A stretch of DNA of 64,000 nt, from the NCBI GenBank assembly GCA_009760855.2, contig WPIO01000038.1, positions 778,501-842,500 on the forward strand, read 5' to 3'. The position numbers and the translations under genes were made by a program. This DNA is from Cristatella mucedo. Lineage: Eukaryota; Bryozoa; Phylactolaemata; Cristatellidae. The notes under the pieces were generated by a model that ran no database searches, was not told where the DNA came from, and saw nothing but the letters and a program-made list of their open reading frames with translations. This document shows positions 42,772 through 51,948 of this stretch, piece after piece (within the stretch, counting starts at the first letter, position 1; the number at the start of each line of letters is the position of its first letter).

Positions 42772-43945
42772 GGCGCTATGCGGCTTTACATTTGCCGCAA
42801 AGGAAACACGATCGAATGGTGAGTGGTATCGTGCTTGATAAACAACACAAAAAACATGGTTAGGGGTGACATGCACAGGGTCAGCATGCAAGTGTGGTTA
42901 GTGGCAGCATGCACAGTGTCACCACGCATAAGCACATAAAGAACGAATCACAGGGACCCACTAAATGCTGTCATAAATAGGTGCGTTTTTAATACTTTTT
43001 TAAATGTGGTCAAGTCAGAAGATGTGGTGACACAAGTCGGGAGTGAGTTTCAGGCTTTGGGAGCAAACGAAGTAAGTGCACGATCTCCAAAGGATTTGAT
43101 ATTTGTACGAGGTATAGGTAAACAGTTAGATTCCGAAAAGCGGGTGGTACTATGCTTGGCCTGATGGGGTAGTATATCTGAAAGATAGGCTGGAGCCATA
43201 GAATGAAGAGTGAGAAATAAAAGTGAGCGACAAAACCTTGAAGTCAATCCGTTGCTTGACTGGTAGCCAGTGCAGGTCGGCGAGAAGTGGAGTAATGTGG
43301 CAACTGCGACGCTCACGATGGACAAGCCTAGCTGCAGAGTTTTGCACCAGCTGCAATCGCCTGATCGCACATGCTGGTAGGCCAGTAAGCTGTGAGTTGC
43401 AGAAGTCGAGACGAGATGTCACGAATGCATGGACCAACTTGGACGTGGTATCCTTATCTAAACAAGCCCTAATTTTAGAAATGTTATGAAGCTGAAAATA
43501 GGTTGATTTGACTGTGGAGCTGATGTGGTCGTCTAACGAGAGGTCGCTTTGGAATATGACACCTAGATTTCGAGCTGATTCAACTGGAGATATGCTGGCA
43601 GAGCCAATTTTGAAAGTCAGCCTTTCCAATTTCTGAATCACACTAGGTTTGCCCATAACTAGTAAGTTAGTTTTATCATCGTTTAGTTTTAGAAAATTTG
43701 CTGCCATCCATGATCGGATGTCATCAATGCATGCAGCAAGTGAGTTGAGAGAATTTGAGGTGCTCGAAGGCTGGGAGGGATCAAAGCAAAGGTACAACTG
43801 AGTGTCATCCGCATAGAAGTGAAAGCCGAGATTGTGCTTGGCAATCTCGAAGCGGTTGAGGAGATGGTTGATCTTCGACATCAGCACTCCTGGATTGTGT
43901 ATCTGTGATTCAACAATGTTTTAGTATAAGCTACACTTTTGCTTA
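42632..43945 (-). mobile_element. LINE family 1 with internal deletion
   Basis: Minus strand. The 5' end matches the endonuclease-RT linker (MLMSKINHLLNRFE) and then jumps directly to IAKHNLGFHFYADDTQLYLC. Compared with 36910-39661, roughly 0.9 kb is missing, covering the first RT blocks. Downstream it continues cleanly (AANFLKLNDDKTNLLVMGKP, FVTSRLDFCNSQLTGLP, LADLHWLPVKQRIDF) to the tail. The hairpin carries a CT microsatellite at 42676-42770. Confidence 0.85.
42676..42770. repeat. (CT)n microsatellite inside LINE hairpin
   Basis: 95 bp of uninterrupted CT between AGAGAACTCAAT and AGGCGCTATG, i.e. within the TCTCT arm of the LINE tail hairpin. Confidence 0.97.
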
Positions 43946-44326
43946 GATACTATTTAATGAAATCTTCCATAGTAATTGCAATTAAAGGAGTGGTAGATAC
44001 AAACCTAATATCACTAGTTTATAGATAGGTTTCTCATACGTAACTTAGCAGAAGTATATAACCTAAATGAAGTAAAGCCGGTAGATATGTTGGATAACTC
44101 ATTAGAATAAGAACTAGCAATCTCAATAATCTAGTCATCGATCGTGGTACTTTTAATCATACCTCTTTGCTTTAACTCACAAAACTCAATATTACCACTT
44201 GCACCATCTGTTACTAACCTAAAAGAAAAACGTTTTCTTCTTGGTAATCTAGATGAAGTAATATAATCAATGTCCATAAGCCGTCTTGCTTCAGCTTTAA
44301 AGGAATTTGCCTTCCCAGTGCGATTA

Positions 44327-44332
<6 letters not shown>
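43946..44332 (-). pseudogene. Viral DNA polymerase, probable N-terminal region
   Basis: Minus strand reads FKAEARRLMDIDYITSSRLP, then RFSFRLVTDGASGNIEFCEL, then IIEIASSYSNELSNIST, open for most of its length. It lies just inside the right TIR, upstream of and in line with the polymerase core. I take it as the pPolB N-terminus or a short separate gene. No motif decides between these. Confidence 0.45.

Positions 44333-44380
<48 letters not shown>
44333..44380. repeat. (TA)n microsatellite next to right TIR
   Basis: About 24 TA units. It sits exactly where the two TIRs stop matching. Confidence 0.95.
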
Positions 44381-44383
<3 letters not shown>

Positions 44384-44384
44384 T

Positions 44385-44456
44385 TAAACTTTTGTCTAAT
44401 ATAAAATTACTACTGAATCATTTAATTCCTCACCTGGAAACACAATAACAACGTAG
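44385..44456 (-). repeat. Provirus right terminal inverted repeat
   Basis: The reverse complement starts CTACGTTGTTATTGTGTTTC, then CAGGTGAGGAATTAAATGAT, and pairs with 27393-27462. The outer CTACGT is shared; positions 7-8 differ. Confidence 0.88.
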
Positions 44457-44461
44457 TCTTG

Positions 44462-44545
44462 TATATAAATCACATTCCTGGCGTGACACACCTTAATGCG
44501 AACGAACTGAGCAGAAGGTGGGAAACCGCCAGGTGGGTGATTTCT
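44462..44545. repeat. Short hairpin repeat, right copy
   Basis: Homologous to 26806-26890 (ATCACATTCCTGGCGTGAC ... GGTGGGAAACCGCCAGGTG). Its own ends are inverted repeats (AAATCACATTCCTGGCG; rc of the end AAATCACCCACCTGGCG). It lies 6 bp outside the right TIR. Confidence 0.7.
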
Positions 44546-44642
44546 GTACAAAAATGTGTTTTGGTTGCCAAGGAAGCTGCCAGCGGTTTCGCTAAAGATG
44601 ACTAACAGCGTGGCCTGTCAGTACCACGCCCACTTAGCTGCC

Positions 44643-44816
44643 GAATTTGACATGCTGTAGCACAATAGCCCGCCGTCAATGACTACGGTAGCACAATAGC
44701 CCGCCGAATTCTGCCATGCTGTATCACAATAGCCCGCCGAGTTTTGTCATGCTGTATCACAATAGTCCGCCGAATTTTGCCATGCTGTATCACAATAGCC
44801 CGCCCTCAATAACAGC
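44643..44816. repeat. 33-bp minisatellite, five copies
   Basis: The core CACAATAGYCCGCC recurs at 44661, 44692, 44725, 44758 and 44791 (spacing 31, 33, 33, 33), with CATGCTGTAT before each of the later units. Confidence 0.92.
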
Positions 44817-46021
44817 TACGTCTTTAAGTAGCATATCTCCTGGGAAGTACAGGGTGAGGCAGAGGGGAGCAATTTGAAGGTGAAGGCCTTCCGAACTCCG
44901 AGCTGTCGCTGCTAAAGAATGAAAGCACAGCCCGCGAAGCTGCGAGTGCACGCGTGCATTGGATTACTGAGAGCTTTAGACGAGAATCCAGGTAGGCTGC
45001 AAGCTAGACGGGTTTCCGTAGTCTGAAAGCGCATGAGCGGGTACATAAAACCTGCAGCTGAAGCGAATAGACGAGCCTCCCGTGTCCGTATCAATGCCTT
45101 GATCGGCCTGCATTGTCGCTGCAGCGTGTCGGCACGTGCCCAGCACGACACTTACGGGGGGGGGGGGTTGCCTTCAAATTAAACCTTTGGTCGATACTGT
45201 GCCAGGGCTCCTGCTGTGGGGCTCCCAAGTATGATAGAAAAGTATTTGGAAGGAAGAAGGACTCACTAGCGTAAAAATCTTTAAGGCTTCTGAGTCTTGA
45301 AATATACCGGATGTATTTAAAGTGCAGAGGTCGCTACTGCCTGTTCGGTTCGCTCGCTACTCGCCGGCTCTCTCGCTCGCCTCTACTGCCGGCCGGCGGC
45401 TCAGTCGTGCACGAGCGTCGGCTGCTAGATGGCGTCCTTGCAGTCTGTTAGCGATTGGCTTGAGGTACCGAGGCATCAGCCAGCCTGAAGAGGAAAGGCC
45501 TGCACTTGTGCAGAGCCCAACCGACGCTCAGTAATTCCGCCTCTCGGCGTCGCGCTAGCCACGCGCGATTGGCTGCTGGATGATAGGGGGCGTGTAGTAC
45601 CTGCCGCCGTCGCACTGGGTGCGACCGATCAACCAGCCCGGTACCACCAGGCGACTTAGGCGCCGGACTGCCGGCCGCCTGCGCCCGTGACCGTGCTAGT
45701 TTAGGCATGCGCGCGAGGCGGCGGCGGAGGCAGCAGCAGCGGAGGCGACGGCGGGCGACGACGGGTTAGCTTCTGTCGCCGCAGATGAGCCCGCCGGCGA
45801 CCCAGCGGAACCGAGCGACGAAATGCGAACGCTGATTCGCTTCGCTTCGACGCTCGGTAAGCAAGAGCGGAATGGGCGCTCCCCCCCAGCCCGCTGGCTA
45901 GCCGGCCGCTGCTTCCCGGAGCGAGCCGCAGCGGAGGCGGCTCGAGATCGCGTGCCGCGAGGGCTCGCCCGACGTCGGAGGCGATAGCGGCTGCACGCTC
46001 GCATCGGTCACGTGAGATATC
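44817..46021. other. 5' flank of second sulfotransferase gene
   Basis: Mostly unique sequence that becomes GC-rich after about 45300; a run of 12 G lies at 45156-45167. Probable promoter/5' UTR in the last 700 bp. No other gene recognised. Confidence 0.45.
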
Positions 46022-47302
46022 ATGAGACACGGCGGCGCCAGGAGCGTGCTGAAGCTGCTGCTGTCAGCCTGGCTCGTCCTGCTGCTGCTGCTCGGCGGCG
46101 GCGTGTACGATGAGGACCGGCGAGAGTTCGTGAACAGCGTTCTGGACGAGGACTCGCTGCGCAGCGCGCGGAGCCTGCTGCGACCGCCGCAGCATCGCCA
46201 CGACGCCGAGACGGCGGCCGGGGCGGCTGCGGCGAGCGGCAGCGTCTTCTTCCTCAAGACGCACAAGACGGGCAGCAGCACCTTGCAGAACATACTCGTC
46301 CGGTACGGCGTGCTGCGAGGCCTGCGCTTTGCGCTCCCGCCGCACGGCGCCAGCGAGTACGAGTGGCCCGAGCGGTTCCGAAGCGACGGCGTGCTGCCGC
46401 AGCGCGTCGACCGCTTCGACCTGCTCTGCCACCACCTGGTGTTCGACGAGGCCGAGGTTCGGCGCGTCATGCCGCCCGACGCCCTCTACGTGACGATCCT
46501 GCGCGACCCGGCGCACGTGTTCGCGTCGGCGTACGACTACTACCGCTGGGACAGCGTCTGCTACGGCGTCGCGCTCGAGCGCTTCCGCGAGAGCGCCGCG
46601 TACGAGCGCCACCGGCGCGCGCTGTGCCGCCGGCCGCGAATGCCGGCACGAAACCTCATGGCCGCCGACCTGGGCCTCGCCGTCGAGCAGATGGACAACG
46701 AGACGGCGGTTCGCGAGCTCATACGTCGCGTCGACCGCGCGTTCCACGTCGTCCTGCTGCTCGAGCGGCTCGACGAGTCGCTGCTGCTCCTGAAGGACGC
46801 GCTCGGCTGGGATGTCGCCGACGTCGTCGCCTTCCCGCAGAACGCGCGCGCCGCCGCCGCCGCCGCCGACTCGCCGTCGGCCGCCGCCGCGAGCGCCAGC
46901 CTGCGCCGCGACATACTTGACTACAATCGAGCCGACGCGCTCATCTACGAGCACTTCGCGCGTCGCCTCGACCGCGACCTGGTCGCGTGGCGTCGGCGGC
47001 GCCGGCGGCGGCGGCGGCGACGGCCCAGCGTCGAGGACGAGCTGGCCGAGCTGCGGCGGCGCACGGACGACGCGTACCGGCGCTGCGTGGAGCGCCGCTC
47101 GCGCGCCGACGGCATTCCGTCGGCGCACTTCCAGCCGTGGGGCTGGCAGACGGAGGGCTACGCGCTGCGGCAGGACGCGCAGGACGACGTCGCGTGCCGC
47201 CTGCTCGCCATGCCCGAGCTGACGCTGACCAAGTACCTCCAGTACAGCGCCTACCTGGCGGACGCTAACAGCAGCAAGCCGTACTTTACGCGCTACGGCT
47301 GA
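46022..47302 (+). CDS. Galactose-3-O-sulfotransferase-like protein (copy 2)
   Basis: Intact intronless ORF of 426 codons, paralogous to 19434-20720. A hydrophobic anchor at about residues 9-27 suggests a type II Golgi protein. The PAPS 5'-phosphosulfate loop is FFLKTHKTGSSTLQNI (76-91) and the 3'-phosphate loop ILRDPAHVFASAYDYY (159-174). Conserved further on are MPARNLMAADLGL..QMDNE and YNRADALIYEHFARRLDRD. Unlike copy 1, it carries 11 consecutive Arg (324-334) encoded by CGG/CGC repeats before the C-terminal domain, and a shorter juxtamembrane stem. Third-position GC is extreme. Role: sulfation of terminal galactose in glycolipids or glycans using PAPS; acceptor unknown. The start ATG at 46022 precedes the anchor directly. 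Confidence 0.92.
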   Translation: MRHGGARSVLKLLLSAWLVLLLLLGGGVYDEDRREFVNSVLDEDSLRSARSLLRPPQHRHDAETAAGAAAASGSVFFLKTHKTGSSTLQNILVRYGVLRGLRFALPPHGASEYEWPERFRSDGVLPQRVDRFDLLCHHLVFDEAEVRRVMPPDALYVTILRDPAHVFASAYDYYRWDSVCYGVALERFRESAAYERHRRALCRRPRMPARNLMAADLGLAVEQMDNETAVRELIRRVDRAFHVVLLLERLDESLLLLKDALGWDVADVVAFPQNARAAAAAADSPSAAAASASLRRDILDYNRADALIYEHFARRLDRDLVAWRRRRRRRRRRRPSVEDELAELRRRTDDAYRRCVERRSRADGIPSAHFQPWGWQTEGYALRQDAQDDVACRLLAMPELTLTKYLQYSAYLADANSSKPYFTRYG

Positions 47303-47703
47303 GCTCGGCGCCGCCGAGGCGGCGGCGGCGACCGGCGCCGCCGAGGCAGCGCCGCTCTCCTGCGCCACTCCTCCCTCCTCTCGTCCTTCGTCGGGCGGGC
47401 ACGCGGCCCGCGGATGCTTGTGCGCTCCGTCGCCGCTGGCCGAGCTCGCGCACGCTGCGTCTTTCTCGCGCTTCGCGAATCCGACACGAGAGGGTGCTCA
47501 GAGTCGTTCCTCCGGCTTCCGATGGCGAAGGGGCCCCCCTCCCTAGCCGCCGTCGTCCGGTCGTTCGTCGCGCCGCGACGGAGATATTTCTTGCCCGCGT
47601 TGTGACAAATATGTCTAATACAACTTGGGCATCATTTTAAGCACTGCCATTCTATTATAAATTTAGGTCCTTATCTGGAGCTTACGTAAACTTTACCTGC
47701 AGT

Positions 47704-47709
47704 AATAAA
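47704..47709 (+). promoter_or_regulatory. Possible polyadenylation signal AATAAA
   Basis: First canonical AATAAA after the copy 2 stop, 402 bp downstream, where GC has dropped. The distance makes it only a candidate. Confidence 0.4.
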
Positions 47710-47831
47710 TCAATAGCGCCTGAACGGAACACTGGTACGGAAGCAGGTCTGCTCTCTGCTTGACACGGCTATTAAAACTTCTCATGACCCACAGTCTTGG
47801 GACACAGGTCAAGTCCGCTCCATATCATACA

Positions 47832-48003
47832 TTAGTGAGCCGCGATGACACACTAGGTAAGGCGGTCGCTTTTCACGATCTTGGTCCCGATGTCGTGGGT
47901 TCGAATCCTCCGGTGGGCGATCTTTTATCGCCGCTGCAAGCGGTGGTGATAGCCGTAAAGGCTCCTTTGTCGCTATACAAAGGAGGCTGTTAAATCAGCT
48001 AAG
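47832..48003 (+). mobile_element. SINE A, full length
   Basis: GTGAGCCGCGATGACACACT, B box GGTTCGAATCC, GGTGGTGATAGCCGTAAAGG, CTATACAAAGGAGGCTGTTA and AAATCAGCTAAG. Confidence 0.88.
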
Positions 48004-48042
48004 AATTAATTTTACCATGGATTAGCCACACGAAAATATTGC

Positions 48043-48178
48043 CGTCCTGATTTGGTCATGGGCTAAGGTGCTAGCCTTAAACGACCAAGGTCATGGGCTT
48101 GAGCCCTTAGGCATAAGTAGGCGCCTAGATGGAGATTCATTTCTCTTAGGGCCCTAAACGAATAACATACATTACTGG
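48043..48178 (+). mobile_element. SINE B-like, diverged
   Basis: GATTTGGTCATGGGCTAAGG, GACCAAGGTCATGGGCTTGA, GCGCCTAGATGGAGATTCAT and CTCTTAGGGCCCTAAACGAA follow the SINE B plan. The tail is partly intermediate between SINE B and the LINE hairpin (CCTAGAT). Confidence 0.6.
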
Positions 48179-48762
48179 CAATGGGGTGTGCTTTGGGCAT
48201 GCGAGTGCTATCACAATTTCAGTTTGTTGCAGCTGGTATGCTGGGCATTAATGATATTTGTCCTCGATTGGCGATTGCCCTCTCCTCTAGCTGTAAGATG
48301 CACACTTTTTGGCAGCTTAACGAGAGAAACTCACAGTGGGTGCTTAGAAAACCAAACCAAACTCTCAAGCCTACCAAACTGCCACGACCCAGCGATCTCT
48401 GTTTCTCTGCGGGTCATCCTTCTCACATGTATTATCTTCAATTTTTCCTTGTTTCTTTCCCTTGAAGGTTTCTTGGAGGCTCGTACTCTGGCAGCACGTC
48501 TTGCACTTTTGCCCTTTCGCTCTCTACGTGCTCCATCCCTCCTTTCATGCGCTCTTTCTTTTAATCTCTTCTTCACCCTCTCAGTGAAGATTGATTAGCC
48601 GAGTCCTGGATTGATTGACCCACTGCTTAGGTAACAAGTAAGTGCAATGCAGGTGGACATAAATCAACAGGTACGGTGGACCGCTTACACCGTGCATGCT
48701 GCTTGCTGATATTACCACCAATAATTTCGCAATGCTTTCTATATAGTGTTACGTTACACTGT
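48179..48762. other. No recognised gene
   Basis: Two short overlapping plus-strand frames (up to 136 codons) are hydrophobic/Ser-rich without a recognisable domain. Confidence 0.45.
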
Positions 48763-48925
48763 GTTAGCATCTGTAAAGAGCCTAGAAAGAGATTCACTTC
48801 TCCGAGGGCTCTATACGAATGTGTTATTATTATTGTTATCATTATTATTATAATAATAATAATATTGCACTTGATAAAGCGCCCTCAGAGAACTTAATCT
48901 CTTTCTAGGCGCTTTACATTTTATC
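48763..48925. mobile_element. Two LINE family 1 tails, tail to tail
   Basis: A plus-strand tail (48763-48838, AAGAGCCTAGAAAGAGATTC ... TTATTATTATTG) meets a minus-strand tail (48850-48925, AATAATAATATTGCACTTGA ... GGCGCTTTACATTTT), joined by their ATT/AAT repeats. The pair forms a large inverted repeat. Confidence 0.8.
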
Positions 48926-49167
48926 GACGTGAAGCATGCAGAATAGCAACAGCTGACGACATGACTCTTTAAGTATTGCTTTCATTTCTTGCGACCGGGT
49001 GGCCGATAGGTGCCGACAGCTGCCTGCACAGTTGAGGCCTTACTTGGGCATTCGGCTTGATTTGAAAACTCTTTAGTGGCTTGATCTTCAAAAAAGAACA
49101 GGTGGTCATTCTTTGGCCATTTACTTAGTTCGCTTTTTCGGAATGAGAATAGGCTGAGATTGGAAGA

Positions 49168-49282
49168 GTAACAATAATAATAATGCACTTGATAGAGCGC
49201 CCTCGGAGAACTCAATCTCTTTCTAGGCGCTTTACATTTGCTACAAAGGAAAACTCGATGGAATGGTGAGTACTATCATGCA
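49168..49282 (-). mobile_element. LINE family 1 tail
   Basis: (ATT)n, hairpin TAGAGCGCCCTCGGAGAACT, TACAAAGGAAAACTCGATGG and GTGAGTACTATCATGC. Very short 3' end. No gene is recognised in 49283-50133. Confidence 0.85.
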
Positions 49283-50133
49283 GGCTTTGACTGACCAAAC
49301 GGTTGCGGCCGTAGCCTTTTGTTTTCAAGTACGCATCGTGCATTAGCAAGATAACCCAAACATCGAATGTGCGTGGCGGCGCAGAGTGGCGATCCTCAGA
49401 CCAGACCTCCGCACGTGTTCTCAAGGGTGTCGCCAATCGTTACTACCACGCTTATCGAGCCGCTCAATGAATTAGTACCGCACGCATTCGTCACCACGCT
49501 GTCTGCTATGGTTCTAGAGCTTTCAGTTGGCTGCCGAGATCGAAACTGAGCGAATCGGATCGAATCGCAAACAAGCTTCCCATCTAATGAGCCAAGCCGG
49601 CTGCCCGGGAGCCAAGCTCCGAGCGCCATCCGATTAGCCAGGTGCCGAGCTGTCCAGCGACCCAGCCGTTTGACCGACCAACCTCAAGTTCAGCAGCAGT
49701 CCGAACTAAAGACACTGGGTGAAAAGTTGGCTTAGCTAGCTTAGCGATCCATTCGCCATCTTCCAAGATGAAATCGTCTGGGAGAAGACAGCTGTTCCTC
49801 GTTAATTAGAAGCTGCTGGAGCTGCTACCGGACAAAAGCTCCCGCAGACCGCGAAAGCTTGGGACCTCCCTCAACCAAATCATTGACCCTCCCAGCCGTG
49901 TTACAATCAGAAAGCCCTTTCACCATGAGATACTCCTGCAGTCGTGCCCACACTCGATGTGCAAAGCTAAACCGATCGAAGCAGCTACGCACTGTGGCAG
50001 CACCCATCTCCCGAACTGCTGCAAAAACCGCTGGCTGATGGCTGCAGTCGCTCACTCTGTGGGTTCACGGAACAAAGTTGGGTATTCCATTCTGCTCTTC
50101 CATTGCAGAATGGTGAGACTTGCGTGTGCACGC

Positions 50134-50146
50134 CCACACACACACA

Positions 50147-50216
<70 letters not shown>

Positions 50217-50217
50217 A
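50134..50217. repeat. (CA)n microsatellite
   Basis: About 40 CA units with single interruptions (CAGA, CAAA). A smaller (CA)n lies at 50474-50530. Confidence 0.95.
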
Positions 50218-50472
50218 TCACTGGCACATACAAATGCACACACACATGCTCACACGCACAAACACGCACGGCGCTACGCGCCCGGATTCGGGCTTTGAGC
50301 GAGAGAATCTGCTGAGTGTCACTTTCTTGAGTCGTCGGCATTTTCTGGCAATGAGCTCACTATTATTCATGGAGCCACCAGCAGCTTCGATCAAACCCGG
50401 GAGCCGGTTTGGGGGTGTCGAATAAGCCACCCACGTGGCTCGTCCCTCTGGTCGTGTGAGCCAAGCAGGCGA

Positions 50473-50510
<38 letters not shown>

Positions 50511-50799
50511 GCACACACACACACACACACCGAGGACCGGAGCGGGAAGCCGAAGTCTACCTTTGCTTCGTTGATTATTGGATCCGAGCTACAAGTAATA
50601 CCTAATCACTTGGCTTTCACGATGGTGCTACCACCAAGTTCCAGTAGGTAAAGCTCAGTCAGTTTGCTAGAGCGTCGTCGAGGCACATTGCGTGGCGGTG
50701 GAAGCTTGGCTCAAGCGAATACGTCTCCTTCATTAGGACGCCTTTAATCGGCTGAGCACCGTGTACTTTCTGGACTAGCGATCGGGCGATCCATGGGTA

Positions 50800-50882
50800 G
50801 GGCATCTCTTTTCATTCAGCAGCCTCATTTATATAAAGGCGGTGGAAGAGCCTTAACGGCTGTCATCACCGTTTGCAATTGG
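50800..50882 (-). mobile_element. SINE A 3' tail
   Basis: The reverse complement shows GCAAACGGTGATGACAGCCG, AAGGCTCTTCCACCGCCTTT and AGGCTGCTGAATGA, a decayed tail of SINE A. 50883-51297 holds nothing recognised. Confidence 0.55.
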
Positions 50883-51297
50883 CAATCAAGTTGTAGCATT
50901 GTGCCTGCCTGGCTCAATTTTAGGGAGCAAAAGAACTGCTCGGCTGAAAAACACTTTTGTCCTCAAGCAGTGAGCCAAACATGCAGTGGTGTGGTGAGAT
51001 AGGGTTAACGAAAGCCAATTGGCTCAATAGCTTCAGCATCCTGCTACCCGAAGGTGCAGCTGATTGATGTCGGCTGGCCTGTCAACCCTAGTGTCACGAA
51101 TAGCTGTTTAAGAGTAGGGCGAAGGTCGTACGTAGCCCCCACTGCCAGCCAGCCGACAGTGGTGAGACTGGTTTTTCTCTTGGAATAATGAAGGCGGTGG
51201 GCCGTTCAGGACAGCGATTGACGAGACAGAGGGAGTCAGAAGCAAATGAATTCGGTGGACACCACCGATTACGGTTGCATAGCGTTCGCGGCTCGCA

Positions 51298-51299
51298 TT

Positions 51300-51363
<64 letters not shown>
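51298..51363. repeat. (GT)n microsatellite with GCGCGC core
   Basis: Alternating purine-pyrimidine run GT..GTGCGCGCGCGCGTGT..GT, about 66 bp. Confidence 0.95.
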
Positions 51364-51366
<3 letters not shown>

Positions 51367-51854
51367 CCGGGGCAGTATATAGAAGGTATTTCATAGTAGG
51401 CGAAACGGCCCCCAATATTTCTGCTTTAGCGAAGGTGGAGGCTGAATCCTAGTTCTTCGGTCGGGGGTTTAGGTTCGAGTTGTTCGGCACCCCCCCCCCC
51501 GTCTATTTGGGTCGTACCCCACGATAGACGTCGGTAGCCTAAGTACGGGGACGTATTTCCCCTCAAGAGCACTTGTTTCCTTGAGAACCTTCGAGGAGCG
51601 TGAAGATAAAATTGAGCTGATTGTGCAGTGACATTGTGCTCTTGCGAATAAAGCTCAGTAAAATCCCGTATTCGTGGGTCTCTTTTCAATTCACGCCACA
51701 AACTCACAACCCTTTAGCAATGGTAATTAGGTTGGCGCCGGAAACATATCTATCGCCTGGCCACCTCTTATTGCGCGTAGACGCGAACCGACCCTCATTC
51801 GGCAGTGGGCTTGGCCGCTCGGTAAGCGGCAGGTTACGCCTCCTCCGCCGAGCC

Positions 51855-51948
51855 TTTCAGCAAATGTAAAGCGCCTAGAAAGAGATTGAGTTCTCTGAGG
51901 TTGCTTTATCGTGTGTTATTATAATAATTATTATTATCATCATCAGTC
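51855..51948 (+). mobile_element. LINE family 1 tail
   Basis: TTTCAGCAAATGTAAAGCGC, the AGAAAGAGATTGAGTTCTCT hairpin and ATT repeats. Flanking 51364-51854 and 51949-52584 hold no recognised gene. Confidence 0.85.

Larger units (their letters stand above)
27393..44456. mobile_element. Polinton/Maverick-type (adintovirus-like) endogenous provirus
   Basis: A 17.1-kb AT-rich block bounded by ~70-bp terminal inverted repeats. Minus-strand remnants, from right to left, are a protein-primed family B DNA polymerase, small ORFs, a double-jelly-roll major capsid protein, a YqaJ-type exonuclease, a fibre-like protein and a retroviral-type integrase. Integrase, pPolB and a double-jelly-roll capsid within TIRs define Polintons/adintoviruses. 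Every gene has stops or frameshifts. Eight LINE or SINE insertions total about 5.4 kb, leaving a core near 11.7 kb, shorter than typical 15-20 kb Polintons. I found no packaging ATPase, maturation protease or penton protein. Low GC contrasts sharply with the flanking sulfotransferase genes. Target duplication is unresolved. Confidence 0.87.

Noticed and set aside
26806-44545. Paired 85-bp repeats as long terminal repeats of one retroelement
   Set aside because: They are short, palindromic and lack TG..CA ends; the enclosed genes are of Polinton type and have their own inverted repeats.
44643-44816. Regularly spaced repeats as a CRISPR array
   Set aside because: Head-to-tail minisatellite without unique spacers, in a eukaryotic setting.
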